From: Pseudomonadota bacterium
Lineage (GTDB): Bacteria > Pseudomonadota > Alphaproteobacteria > Caulobacterales > Caulobacteraceae
Assembly: GCA_023451375.1 (NCBI GenBank)
Contig: JAEXZS010000014.1
Location: forward strand, 1 to 42,760
DNA: 42,760 bases
Direction of reading: 5' to 3'
Numbering within the stretch: position 1 is the first letter of the stretch; every line of letters starts with the position of its first letter. The notes below the pieces were generated by a model. It was given only the letters and a program-made list of their open reading frames with translations, was not told the DNA's origin and ran no database searches. A program made the position numbers and the translations under genes. Positions 30,386 to 38,544 of this stretch are shown piece after piece.

Positions 30386-30988
30386 ATGTCGATTCTGCTC
30401 GGCGCGGCCATGGCCGCCGCGATGATGGCCCCTCAGGGATATGCAACGGACGTTCAGCAGCGCGTGGCGCCGCGCGGCGACTATGCTCGCAGTTGCTCAG
30501 GCGCCTATGTGAACCGTGGGCGCCTTTACGCCGACTGCCGCGACATGCGCGGTCAGTTGCGCGGGACGTCCATCGAACTGGCGAGTTGCACGAACGACGA
30601 GATCCGCAATCGCGACGGCCTGCTTGTGTGCGGTAATTTCCGGGGTTCCTATGAGGACAGCCGACCCGGTTATCCCGGCTATCCCGACCGTCCCGGTCGT
30701 CCGGATCGCCCGGACGACGGCTGGGGCGGCGGCCGCACCTCCATCACTGTCTATGAGGATTCGAACTATCGCGGCCGGTCGATGACCTTCAACGGCGAAG
30801 TGTCGAACTTGGACCGCACCGGCATGAACGACCGCATCAGCTCCATGCGCCTGCGCGGCCGATGGGAAGTCTGCACTGACGCCTACTTCAGGGGGTCGTG
30901 CCGCGTCGTGAACGGAGACGAACGCAATCTGGCGTCCAGCGGCCTCAACGACCGCATCTCGTCGCTGCGTCCCGCGCGGCGCTGGTGA
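30386..30988 (+). CDS. Secreted CVNH lectin + beta/gamma-crystallin domain protein
   Basis: A 200-residue exported protein with a signal peptide cleaved near residue 20 (GYA/TD). Residues 28-90 resemble the cyanovirin-N homology (CVNH) fold: RSCSGAYV, RLYADCRDMRGQLR, SIELASCTNDEIRNRDG and LLVCG, with four cysteines. CVNH proteins bind mannose-type glycans. A Pro/Gly/Asp-rich linker follows (about 92-112). Residues 115-200 form two beta/gamma-crystallin motifs (ITVYEDSNYRGRSMTF and CTDAYFRGSCRVVNG), each ending in NDRISSMR/NDRISSLR, sites that can bind calcium. The ribosome site is GGAGGAACC. Sugar or calcium binding is inferred from the folds; the biological role is unknown. Confidence 0.85.
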   Translation: MSILLGAAMAAAMMAPQGYATDVQQRVAPRGDYARSCSGAYVNRGRLYADCRDMRGQLRGTSIELASCTNDEIRNRDGLLVCGNFRGSYEDSRPGYPGYPDRPGRPDRPDDGWGGGRTSITVYEDSNYRGRSMTFNGEVSNLDRTGMNDRISSMRLRGRWEVCTDAYFRGSCRVVNGDERNLASSGLNDRISSLRPARRW

Positions 30989-30994
30989 TCCTCA

Positions 30995-31023
30995 CGGCGG
31001 CGCGCTGTCATGGCGCGCCGCCG
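30995..31023 (+). terminator. Hairpin after the CVNH-crystallin gene
   Basis: CGGCGGCGCGC and GCGCGCCGCCG form an 11-bp perfect stem around TGTCATG, 7 bases after the stop codon. The T-run is poor (AGTTGTTCG), but the stem is very stable. Confidence 0.5.
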
Positions 31024-31025
31024 AG

Positions 31026-31054
31026 TTGTTCGTGTACAGCGGGCTTTGTGATAC
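31026..31054 (+). promoter_or_regulatory. Possible promoter of the DUF1192-rcdA pair
   Basis: TTGTTC, a 17-base spacer and TGATAC lie about 33 bases before the DUF1192 start. Spacing is ideal; both boxes are moderate matches. Confidence 0.4.
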
Positions 31055-31087
31055 GGTCCGTCGTCCGAACGACGCGAGGAGTCGACC

Positions 31088-31291
31088 ATGTTCGAGGACC
31101 TTGATCCGCGGCCCCGTCGGGGCGAGGCGCTGACCGCTCTCGGCCGCGAGGATCTCGATCCCTATGCGATCGACGATCTGGAAGAGCGGATCGCCGCGCT
31201 GGAGCACGAGATTGTCCGCGCCCGCGCCGCGATCGAGGCCAAGCGTTCCAAGAAGAACGCGGCCGACGCGCTTTTCAGCTTCCGCTCGTGA
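31088..31291 (+). CDS. DUF1192 family protein
   Basis: A 67-residue protein with an N-terminal acidic block and DLDPYAIDDLEERIAALEHE, the signature of DUF1192, followed by a helical Arg/Lys-rich end (IEAKRSKKNAADALFSF). DUF1192 genes are found in alphaproteobacteria, often beside DUF1465/rcdA as here. The function is unknown. The ATG at 31088 has GAGGAG upstream. Confidence 0.82.
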   Translation: MFEDLDPRPRRGEALTALGREDLDPYAIDDLEERIAALEHEIVRARAAIEAKRSKKNAADALFSFRS

Positions 31292-31381
31292 CGACGGGCG
31301 CGCCTTCGTGGCATGACCATTGCACTCCGGATACGGAGTTCCGGCCCCGGGCCGATTGCAGGACAGGCGTGCGTATTCCTG

Positions 31382-31918
31382 ATGAGAATGTCTGAGTTGA
31401 CCGTGGGCGACGATTCCCTTGCCGGGCCGGCGTCCGGCCCCGACCGCGCCCGGACGGTGCAGGATTTCGCCCGGTCGGAACTGTTCGATCGCACCTTCCG
31501 CGAAGGCATGGAACTGGTCGAGGAGACCGCCGCCTATCTGGACGGGGAAGGGCGCCGCGAATCGCGCATCCTGTCGCGCTCTGCGGCCCTGGCCTACGCG
31601 GCCGAAAGCATGAAGCTGACCACTCGCCTGATGCAGATCGCCTCCTGGTTGCTGGTCCAGCGGGCGGTGCGTGAGGGCGACATGACGCCTCAGGCCGCGT
31701 GCGAGCCGCGCTACCGCCTGAACGAGCGCAAGATCGAGGCCGAGCCCAGCCACGCCGAACTGCCGATCGCGTTGGTGGAATATCTGGTGCGATCCGAGAA
31801 GCTGTTCGATCGGGCGCTGTATCTGGACCGTCGCATGTATCTGGACGGCCAGGATGAGACACCCGTGAACCCGGTGCTCAGCCAGATGGGTCTGCTGGAA
31901 GCGGCCTTCCGGAGCTGA
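31382..31918 (+). CDS. rcdA: RcdA-type protease adaptor (DUF1465)
   Basis: RcdA is an adaptor that helps deliver the master regulator CtrA and other proteins to the ClpXP protease during the Caulobacter cell cycle. The 178-residue product is helical and has the conserved FARSELFDRTFREGMELVEE, ESRILSRSAALAYAAESMKL and LTTRLMQIASWLLVQRAVREG blocks, and the YLDRRMYL end. The start is uncertain: ATG 31382 or 31388, with 31313 less likely; none has a clear ribosome site. It is probably cotranscribed with the DUF1192 gene 90 bases upstream and ends at a terminator. Confidence 0.8.
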   Translation: MRMSELTVGDDSLAGPASGPDRARTVQDFARSELFDRTFREGMELVEETAAYLDGEGRRESRILSRSAALAYAAESMKLTTRLMQIASWLLVQRAVREGDMTPQAACEPRYRLNERKIEAEPSHAELPIALVEYLVRSEKLFDRALYLDRRMYLDGQDETPVNPVLSQMGLLEAAFRS

Positions 31919-31930
31919 TCATAAAAGAGG

Positions 31931-31961
31931 CTTCCTCCCCATGAAGGGGAGGGAGATTTTT
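31931..31961 (+). terminator. Terminator of rcdA
   Basis: CCTCCCC (31934-31940) pairs with GGGGAGG (31946-31952) around ATGAA, followed by GAGATTTTT. It resembles part of the CCTCCCC repeat at 21989. It ends two bases before the convergent L,D-transpeptidase stop. Confidence 0.7.
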
Positions 31962-31962
31962 C

Positions 31963-33525
31963 CTACGGCCCTACGTCATTCTCGTCGGTGTGGCCGTCGT
32001 CGACCACGCGGGGCAGGCTGACCGCGATGCCGAGCGCCTGCGCCAGCTTGGCGTCCCGTTCGTACACGTCCTCGCGGAAAGCGACGCGGCCCTGACCGTC
32101 CACGAAGGCGGTCCAATACAGCAGCCGCACGCTTATCTCGCGGCCGGTGGTGACGCGGGTCGTCTCCCGCGTGTCCTGGGCCGTATCGAACTCGGCCAGC
32201 TTCATCGGATCGGGCGACAGCAGCAGCCGGGCGAACTCCACCGCCCCCTGCACCCGCACGCAGCCGTGGCTCCGCTGGCGCATGGACAGGTTGAACGCCG
32301 CCTTGGACGGCGTGTCGTGCAGGAAGATGGCGTAGCTGTCGCGCAGCTCGAACTTCACATAGCCCAGCGCAGATTTCGGTCCCGCCCGCTGGATGACCGT
32401 GCCGTTCGACACATACATGTCGTTGGCGGCCAGATAGCCGGGACCCTTGGGCAGAATCTCACGCCGTGCGATGCCGGCCGGCACATACCAGGGGGGATTG
32501 GCGACCACCGAGGCGAACGGCTTCTCCAGGCTGGGAGTCTGATTGTCCTTGGTGCCGACGACCACCCGGTTGGAGTGCACCGGCTTGGCGTCCTTCCAGT
32601 AGACCATGATGGCGGCGGCCGTGTTGACCTCGATCCGCTCGGGCGCGACGTCACGCTTCAGCCAGCGGCGGCGTTCCAGGTTCAGGGCGATCTGGCGCGC
32701 GCGATCCTGGGCCGAGGCACCCAATGAGCGCTGCGTTCCGGGCCCGATCCGGCCGTCGGAACCGAGACCGTGGCGGGTCTGGAAGCCGCGTACCGCCGCC
32801 TCCAGTTCCGGGCCATAGACCAGGCCCTGCGCCTTCGATCGCGCGCCGTCGGCCGCGGACAGGTCGCCTTCCGCCACCAGCCGGTCGATCAGGGCGGGGA
32901 TGCGACGATCGCTCGCGCCGGGCTCGATCGTGGCCCCGGCCGTGAAGGCGGGCCAACCCCCTTCGTTCGCCAGGCGGCTGTAGCGGACATAGCCGGCGGA
33001 CAGATTGCTGTAGCCGATGTCGGTGGGCGCCAGCCCCTCGTACCAGTCCAGCAGGGCGCGGCGGGCCAGGGCGTCGTGCAGGCCGCGCGGCAGGTCCACG
33101 CGATTCTTCTGCATCTCCCACAGGTCCTCGACCGTCTCGGGCCGGACCTTGCCCTCGGCCAGGACGCGCGCGTAGGCCAGCGCCGCCGCCGTGGTGCGCA
33201 GGTCGGAAGACGTGGGATCGGCGGCCAGGCCGACGAAGTCGAACTGATCGTTCGCCGACAGGCCGTGGCGCTCGGCGCGGGCGGCGACGGCGTTCAGGTC
33301 GCGCAGGCGCTCCCGCGTCCACACCGGACGCCAGCCGTTCAGTTCATAGAAGGCCCGCACGTCCGGTTGCTGGTCCGGCGGCAACCGGCCGATCTGGTCG
33401 TTGAAGCTGTTGTAGAAGGCGGTCGCCTCCGGGGTGCGCTGCATATAGACCTGCTGCGCGCGCGCGGTGGAGCCGAGAGCCATGGTCGCCGTCGCGACGC
33501 CCAGGCCCAGTTGCCGTCTGTTCAT
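31963..33525 (-). CDS. L,D-transpeptidase (YcbB/LdtD-like)
   Basis: L,D-transpeptidases make 3-3 crosslinks in peptidoglycan or attach proteins to it. The 520-residue protein has a signal peptide (ends ARA/QQ near residue 24), an N-terminal scaffold domain like that of YcbB, a peptidoglycan-binding helical domain (EAAVRGFQTRHGLGSDGRIG, about 240-265) and the YkuD catalytic domain (about 300-450) with IFLHDTP and RQRSHGCVRV, where the Cys near residue 420 is the nucleophile. It is in the same direction as rpmE but is separated from it by a terminator. An EcfG-type promoter 55 bases upstream suggests stress control of wall crosslinking. Confidence 0.92.
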   Translation of the reverse strand: MNRRQLGLGVATATMALGSTARAQQVYMQRTPEATAFYNSFNDQIGRLPPDQQPDVRAFYELNGWRPVWTRERLRDLNAVAARAERHGLSANDQFDFVGLAADPTSSDLRTTAAALAYARVLAEGKVRPETVEDLWEMQKNRVDLPRGLHDALARRALLDWYEGLAPTDIGYSNLSAGYVRYSRLANEGGWPAFTAGATIEPGASDRRIPALIDRLVAEGDLSAADGARSKAQGLVYGPELEAAVRGFQTRHGLGSDGRIGPGTQRSLGASAQDRARQIALNLERRRWLKRDVAPERIEVNTAAAIMVYWKDAKPVHSNRVVVGTKDNQTPSLEKPFASVVANPPWYVPAGIARREILPKGPGYLAANDMYVSNGTVIQRAGPKSALGYVKFELRDSYAIFLHDTPSKAAFNLSMRQRSHGCVRVQGAVEFARLLLSPDPMKLAEFDTAQDTRETTRVTTGREISVRLLYWTAFVDGQGRVAFREDVYERDAKLAQALGIAVSLPRVVDDGHTDENDVGP

Positions 33526-33579
33526 AACCCGTCCGCTTCTAAACCGACCCGGCCAGCTTGGCCGCGCCCTGACAACCCG

Positions 33580-33604
33580 AACGCCGCCATGTTATCGGCG
33601 TTCC
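33580..33604 (-). promoter_or_regulatory. EcfG/SigT-type general stress promoter of the L,D-transpeptidase gene
   Basis: On the minus strand GGAAC (33604-33600), a 16-base spacer and CGTT (33583-33580) match the GGAAC-N16/17-CGTT consensus exactly. It lies 55 bases before the start codon and just after the rpmE terminator. Confidence 0.6.
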
Positions 33605-33607
33605 GGA

Positions 33608-33640
33608 CAAACAAAAAGCGCCGGTCCTTCGACCGGCGCT
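33608..33640 (-). terminator. Rho-independent terminator of rpmE
   Basis: On the minus strand AGCGCCGGTC and GACCGGCGCT form a 10-bp perfect stem around GAAG, followed by TTTTGTTTG. It lies 44 bases after the rpmE stop. Confidence 0.85.
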
Positions 33641-33683
33641 TCTGAAGGCCTGATTGCTGCGACGTGTCGCAGCCAGGACCCGC

Positions 33684-33908
33684 TTACTTCTTGATGAAGC
33701 CGGCGAACTTGCTGTTGAAGCGCGAAACGCGGCCGCCGCGGTCCATCAGGTGGGCGTTGCCGCCGGTCCAGGCCGGGTGCGTCGTCGGATCGATGTCCAG
33801 GTTCAGCGTGTCGCCTTCCTTACCGTAGGTCGAACGGGTCTGGTACGAGGTGCCGTCGGTCATCACCACGGTGATGAAGTGATAGTCGGGGTGCGTATCC
33901 GCCTTCAT
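33684..33908 (-). CDS. rpmE: 50S ribosomal protein L31
   Basis: L31 bridges the ribosomal subunits. The 74-residue product starts MKADTHPDYHFITVVMTDG and has DIDPTTHPAWTGG and GGRVSRFNSKFAG. It has no cysteines, so it is the C-minus form that does not bind zinc, as is usual in this group. A hairpin with a T-run lies in the likely leader, upstream at 33961-33990. Confidence 0.96.
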   Translation of the reverse strand: MKADTHPDYHFITVVMTDGTSYQTRSTYGKEGDTLNLDIDPTTHPAWTGGNAHLMDRGGRVSRFNSKFAGFIKK

Positions 33909-33960
33909 GGTCGTCGTCCGGTCTCTGGCGCGATGACGATGCCGACCGTCGCTGCGCATG

Positions 33961-33990
33961 AAATGAGAAACCCGCCAGAACTCCGGCGGG
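33961..33990 (-). other. Leader hairpin upstream of rpmE
   Basis: On the minus strand CCCGCC and GGCGGG pair around an 8-base loop and are followed by TTTCTCATTT, a terminator-like shape 53 bases before the rpmE start. No minus-strand gene lies upstream to be terminated, so it may be an attenuator in the rpmE leader or the end of an unseen small transcript. Confidence 0.35.
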
Positions 33991-34043
33991 AATGAGCGGC
34001 GGCGTTTACACCGGGGGGCGTTCCGGGGCAAGAGGCGGGCGCA

Positions 34044-35891
34044 ATGACCGACCTCTCCGCCGCCGCCGCCCGTTCTGAAGCCGAAGGCCGCCCGGGCGCC
34101 GGCGCCCTGCTGGCCGAACAGATGTCCGAGGCGGGGGACAAGCGCCCGCGCCGCCGCGACATCCGCCCGCTGGCGCGGCTGATCCCCTACGCCATGCGGC
34201 ACAAGGGCCATGCGCTGGCGGCCTTCTTCTGGCTGGTCGCCGCCGCCGCCTCGTCCCTGTCGCTGACCGCCCTGGCGCGCGGCGCCATCGACCACGGCTT
34301 CGAGGACGGGGGACGGAACCTCGACTACTGGTTCCTGCTCTTGGGCGCCAACGCCCTGTTCCTGGGCGCGTCGTCGGCGGCCCGCTACTATTTCGTCACG
34401 CGCACGGGCGAACGGACCATCGCCGATCTGCGCAAGGGCCTGTTCGGCCGCATACTGACGCTGGACCCGTCCTTCTACGCGCGGATGCGGACGGGCGAGG
34501 TGCTGTCGCGGCTGACCACCGACATCGCCCTGGTCGACACCCTGATGACGACCTCCATCTCCTTCGCGCTGAGGAATTTCCTGACCCTGATCGGCGGCCT
34601 GGCCCTGCTGTTCGTGGTCAGCCCCAAGCTGACGGGCCTGGTGCTGCTGATCGTGCCCTTCCTGCTGGGACCGATCTTCCTGTTCGGCCGCAAGGTGCGC
34701 AAGCTGACCGTCGCCTCCCAGGACCGGTTCGCGGGCGCTGTCGGCTTCGCCGGCGAGAGCGTCGACGCCATCGAGACGGTTCAGGCCTTCGGGCGCGAGG
34801 AAAGCGCCATCGGCCGCTTCGGCGCGGCGGTCGAGGACGCCTTCGACGCTTCGCTGAAGCGCATGAAGGCCCGCGCCCTGATGACCGCCATGATCATCGT
34901 CGTCATGTTCGGCGGCGTGACCTTGGTGCTGTGGCTGGGCGCGCAGGACGTGGTCTCGGGGGCCATGTCGCCCGGCGCCCTGCTGCAGTTCGTGCTGCTG
35001 TCGGTCTTCACCGCCGGCGCCGTTGGCGCGCTGGGCGAAAGCTGGGGCGACGTGCAGAAGGCCGCCGGCGCCATGGAGCGGATCGAGGAACTGATGCGCG
35101 CCCTGCCGGGCATCGCGGCGCCCGCCCATCCACAGGCCTTGCCGAGCCCGCCGCGCGGCGAGGTGTCGATGTCGGCCGTGCAGTTCGCCTATCCCGGCCG
35201 CCCGGACTTGCCGGCTCTGAAGGGCTTTAGCCTGACGGTGCGCCCCGGCGAGACCGTCGCCCTGGTCGGTCCGTCGGGCGCGGGCAAGTCGACTGTCTTC
35301 CGCCTGCTGCTGCGCTTCTACGACCCGCAATCGGGCCTGGTCTCGGTGGACGGCGTGGACGTGCGACAGGCCGATCCGGTCGCCGTGCGCGACCGTTTCG
35401 CCTGGGTGTCCCAGGAGACGCCGCTGTTCTCGGGTTCGGCGCTGGAGAACATCCGCTTCGGCCGCGAGGACGCCACGGTCGAGGAAGCCCGCGCCGTCGC
35501 CGACAAGGCCCAGGCCCTTCAGTTCGTTGACGCCCTGCCGGAGGGCTTCGACACGCCGCTGGGCGAACGCGGCAAGAGCCTGTCCGGCGGCCAGCGCCAG
35601 CGCCTGGCCATCGCCCGCGCCTTGGTCCGCGACGCGCCGATTCTCCTGCTGGACGAGGCCACCAGCGCCCTGGACGCCGAAAGCGAGCGCCTGGTGCAGG
35701 CGGCGCTGGATCAGGCGATGGAAGAGCGCACCACTATCGTCATCGCCCACCGCCTGGCCACGGTCCTGCGCGCCGACCGCATCGTCGTCATGGACGACGG
35801 CCGGGTGGTCGAGGAGGGAACGCACGCCCAACTGGTTGAAAAGGGCGGTCTCTACGCCCGCCTCGCCGAGCTGCAGTTCCGGGGGACCTAG
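34044..35891 (+). CDS. ABC transporter, fused permease and ATPase (MsbA-like exporter)
   Basis: A 615-residue half-transporter expected to work as a homodimer exporting lipids or hydrophobic compounds. It has a cytoplasmic Ala-rich start, six membrane helices (about residues 50-330) with the intracellular-loop block TGEVLSRLTTDIALVDTL and an ATPase domain (about 370-612). The ATPase shows Walker A GPSGAGKST, signature LSGGQRQRLAIAR, Walker B ILLLDEATSALD and the switch IVIAHRL. Substrate is not evident; MsbA-type lipid export is one option. It starts at ATG 34044 and its stop overlaps the convergent GDPD gene by four bases. Confidence 0.9.
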   Translation: MTDLSAAAARSEAEGRPGAGALLAEQMSEAGDKRPRRRDIRPLARLIPYAMRHKGHALAAFFWLVAAAASSLSLTALARGAIDHGFEDGGRNLDYWFLLLGANALFLGASSAARYYFVTRTGERTIADLRKGLFGRILTLDPSFYARMRTGEVLSRLTTDIALVDTLMTTSISFALRNFLTLIGGLALLFVVSPKLTGLVLLIVPFLLGPIFLFGRKVRKLTVASQDRFAGAVGFAGESVDAIETVQAFGREESAIGRFGAAVEDAFDASLKRMKARALMTAMIIVVMFGGVTLVLWLGAQDVVSGAMSPGALLQFVLLSVFTAGAVGALGESWGDVQKAAGAMERIEELMRALPGIAAPAHPQALPSPPRGEVSMSAVQFAYPGRPDLPALKGFSLTVRPGETVALVGPSGAGKSTVFRLLLRFYDPQSGLVSVDGVDVRQADPVAVRDRFAWVSQETPLFSGSALENIRFGREDATVEEARAVADKAQALQFVDALPEGFDTPLGERGKSLSGGQRQRLAIARALVRDAPILLLDEATSALDAESERLVQAALDQAMEERTTIVIAHRLATVLRADRIVVMDDGRVVEEGTHAQLVEKGGLYARLAELQFRGT

Positions 35892-36931
35892 CGCAGCCCC
35901 TTGCGCGCCAAGCCCGGAAAATCGCTAAACACCGCATCCACGCCGGCGTCTGCGAGGGCACGGACATAGGCCGCCATGTCGCCGTGGGCGGCGAAATCCT
36001 CGCCGCGCCGGTGTTCCGCCGGCAGGAAGGCGTTCTCAGCGCGCACCGTCCACACGACGACCTTCAGCCCCGCTGCATGGGCATCGGCAACCAGCGCGCT
36101 GGGCGCCGTCGATCGGCCGTCAGCGTCGCGCGGCAGCACCAAGGTCATCTCGGGCGCCACCCAGTCGGCGTAGCCGGCGATCCCCGCCAGCCCCTCGGGC
36201 GTGATCATGTCGGCATAGACTTGCCCCGGCCGGTCCGCGGGACCGCCTGAGCCGTTGAGCAGTTGCACCAGCGGCGTGTCGATCCGCTTGGACAGCCGCT
36301 CTAGCGACCCGACCTCGAAGCACTGGATCAGGATTGGCGCGTCCGCGCCCGTCAGGCCCAGCCGCTCCAGCTCGGCGACGAATCGATCCTCCATCGGCAG
36401 GCCGATCGAGGCGAAATAGGCCGGGTGCTTCAGTTCCGGCGCGACGGCGATGGTCCGGCCCGTCCGCGCCGAGGCCTCGCGGGCAATGGCCACCACCTCG
36501 TCGAAGGTCAGGATCGGATCGCGGCCGTCGAAGACGACATTGCCGGGCCGCACCTGCGGCAGCCGCTCCCTGGCTCGCAGTGTCTTCAGTTCGGCCAGGG
36601 TGAAGTCCTCGGTGAACCAGCCGACGGTCTCGACGCCGTCGATGACCTTGGTCGCGCGGCGGGCGGCGAACTCCGGTCGATCAGCCACGTCGGTCGTGCC
36701 GCCGATCTCGTTCTCGTGGCGGCTGAGGAAGACGCCGTCGCGGGTCAGCACCAGATCCGGCTCGATCACGTCCGCGCCCTGTTCGATCGCGAGCATATAG
36801 GCCGAACGCGTGTGCTCCGGCCGTTCGCCGGAGGTGCCGCGATGGGCGATGATCAGGGGTTCAGCCCCGGACTGGGACAAGGCGGGCGTTCCGGCGAGCA
36901 GGGTCAGGGCGGTCACGATGGCGCGGATCAT
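35888..36931 (-). CDS. Periplasmic glycerophosphodiester phosphodiesterase (GlpQ-like)
   Basis: GDPD enzymes hydrolyse glycerophosphodiesters to glycerol-3-phosphate and an alcohol. The 347-residue protein has a signal peptide cleaved near residue 20, then AHRGTSGERPEHT (catalytic His and Arg; the usual PENT reads PEHT here), IEPDLVLTRDGVFLSRHE (metal ligands and the second catalytic His) and VAPELKHP. The long insert and signal peptide fit the GlpQ type. In a window with the Pho regulon it could help scavenge phosphate, but no Pho box was found next to it. It follows suhB on the same strand. Confidence 0.92.
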   Translation of the reverse strand: MIRAIVTALTLLAGTPALSQSGAEPLIIAHRGTSGERPEHTRSAYMLAIEQGADVIEPDLVLTRDGVFLSRHENEIGGTTDVADRPEFAARRATKVIDGVETVGWFTEDFTLAELKTLRARERLPQVRPGNVVFDGRDPILTFDEVVAIAREASARTGRTIAVAPELKHPAYFASIGLPMEDRFVAELERLGLTGADAPILIQCFEVGSLERLSKRIDTPLVQLLNGSGGPADRPGQVYADMITPEGLAGIAGYADWVAPEMTLVLPRDADGRSTAPSALVADAHAAGLKVVVWTVRAENAFLPAEHRRGEDFAAHGDMAAYVRALADAGVDAVFSDFPGLARKGLR

Positions 36932-36971
36932 CCGCCGTGGGTAGGGCGCCGGCGCGACAAGCCGGTGACGG

Positions 36972-37778
36972 TTACGCGCCCTGCAGCACCTTGCGCAGCT
37001 GCGGATGCAGTTCGGCGTTGGTGGCCAGGATGGTCGAGCCGGTCTTCGGATCGCCGTCCTGTTCGATCGTGGTCACCGTGCCGCCGGCCTCGGTGACGAA
37101 CAGGATGCCGGCCGCCACGTCCCAGGGCTTCAGATTGCGTTCGTAATAGGCGTCGTACCGCCCCGCCGCGACCCAGGCGAAGTCCAGCGCGGCCGAGCCC
37201 AGGCGGCGGATGCCCGCGACCCGCTGGCCCACGGCGTGGATGTCCTTGATAGCCTGGGCGTGGCCGGTCTTGCCGATGAAGGGCAGGCCGGTGGCGATCA
37301 GGCTTTCCGACAGGTCCTTGCGGCCCGAGACGCGGATGCGCTGATCGTTCAGATAGCAGCCCTTGCCCTTTTCGGCCCAGAACATCTCGTTCATCACCGG
37401 ATTGTAGGTGACGCCGGCGACGATCTCGGACGAGCCGTCCGGCGCACGGCGCTCCAGCCCCACGGTGATGGCGAAGTGGGGCAGGGCGTGCATGAAGTTG
37501 GTGGTGCCGTCGATCGGATCGACGATCCAGGTGTGCGACTTGTCCGTGCCTTCGACCAGGCCGCGTTCCTCGCCCAGGAAGCCGTAGCCGGGACGCGCCT
37601 TGGTCAGCAGTTCGAACAGCGTCTCCTCGGCCTTCAGGTCGGCGGCGGTGACGAAGTCGCCGGGCCCCTTGCGCGACACCTGCAACTGCGACACCTCGCC
37701 GAAGTCGCGCATCATCGGACGCCCCGTCTTGCGGACGGCGTCGGTCATGACTTGAAGCAGGGCGGAGGCGAGGGCCAT
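36972..37778 (-). CDS. suhB: Inositol monophosphatase family protein
   Basis: The 268-residue product belongs to the Mg-dependent inositol monophosphatase family, whose bacterial members also include SuhB, a factor that assists rRNA transcription. Motifs: FLGEERG, WIVDPIDGTTNFMHALPHF (metal-binding Asp pair) and KPWDVAAG. ATG 37778 has AGGAG upstream; the longer open frame upstream overlaps the efp terminator. The true substrate is not clear from sequence. Confidence 0.93.
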   Translation of the reverse strand: MALASALLQVMTDAVRKTGRPMMRDFGEVSQLQVSRKGPGDFVTAADLKAEETLFELLTKARPGYGFLGEERGLVEGTDKSHTWIVDPIDGTTNFMHALPHFAITVGLERRAPDGSSEIVAGVTYNPVMNEMFWAEKGKGCYLNDQRIRVSGRKDLSESLIATGLPFIGKTGHAQAIKDIHAVGQRVAGIRRLGSAALDFAWVAAGRYDAYYERNLKPWDVAAGILFVTEAGGTVTTIEQDGDPKTGSTILATNAELHPQLRKVLQGA

Positions 37779-37839
37779 GGGGGAATCTCCTGGTCCGCAG
37801 GTCCTGAAAGGCGTCGAGCCCGGACAGGCGGAGAAGTTC

Positions 37840-37866
37840 AGAAAGGAACGGCCCCCGAAGGGGCCG
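37840..37866 (-). terminator. Rho-independent terminator of efp
   Basis: On the minus strand CGGCCCC and GGGGCCG pair around a 4-base loop, then TTCCTTTCT. It lies 10 bases after the efp stop. Confidence 0.7.
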
Positions 37867-37875
37867 CTTGAACGG

Positions 37876-38442
37876 TCAGTCCGCGCGGCGGACGTATTCG
37901 CCGGTGGTGGTGTCGACGACGATCTTCTCACCGGCCGACATATACGGCGGGATCATGATGCGGACGCCGTTGTTGGCGATGGCGGGCTTGTAGGACGACG
38001 AGGCGGTCTGACCCTTCACGGTCGGCTCGGTCTCGACGACTTCCAGCGTGACCTGGTCCGGCAGCGACAGGCCGATGGGGCGGTCCTCGTGGCTCTCGAT
38101 CACCACCTTCATGCCTTCCTGCAGATAGGGGATGCGTTCGTCGCCGACCCAGTCCTTCTGCAGTTCGATCTGCTCGTAGTTCTCGTCATTCATGAAGACC
38201 AAGCTGTCGCCATTGTCGAACAGGTACGAATAGTCTCGCTGCTCCAGGGTGACGCGCTCGACCTTGTCTTCCGAGCGGAAGCGTTCGTTCAGCTTATTGC
38301 CCGTCTCGAGATTCTTGGCCTCGACGTTGGCGAAGGCACCGCCCTTGCCGGGCTTGACGTGGCTGGCCTTGGTGACGACCCAAAGGCCGCCGTTGTGCTG
38401 CAGGACCATGCCGGGCTTGATGGTGTTGCCGTTGATCTTCAT
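37876..38442 (-). CDS. efp: Elongation factor P
   Basis: EF-P rescues ribosomes stalled at proline runs. The 188-residue product has the three-domain layout, with the loop SHVKPGKGGAF whose Lys near residue 34 is lysylated in bacteria that have EpmA. YLFDNGDSLVFMN and the C-terminal GEYVRRA block are typical. ATG 38442 gives MKINGNTIKPG. A terminator follows. Confidence 0.97.
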   Translation of the reverse strand: MKINGNTIKPGMVLQHNGGLWVVTKASHVKPGKGGAFANVEAKNLETGNKLNERFRSEDKVERVTLEQRDYSYLFDNGDSLVFMNDENYEQIELQKDWVGDERIPYLQEGMKVVIESHEDRPIGLSLPDQVTLEVVETEPTVKGQTASSSYKPAIANNGVRIMIPPYMSAGEKIVVDTTTGEYVRRAD

Positions 38443-38544
38443 GGGGTCACATCGGGAATGGGGTGGCGCCCGCGCGGCCGGTTCGGCGGCGGGGCGAATA
38501 GGGCGCGATCCCTAGAGGAAGCCCCGGAAAAGGGCAAGGCGGGC

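Noticed and set aside
34000..34029. GGAAC with CGCC 15 bases later on the minus strand upstream of rpmE, considered as an EcfG promoter
   Set aside because: Both the spacing (15) and the -10 (CGCC in place of CGTT) are off consensus.
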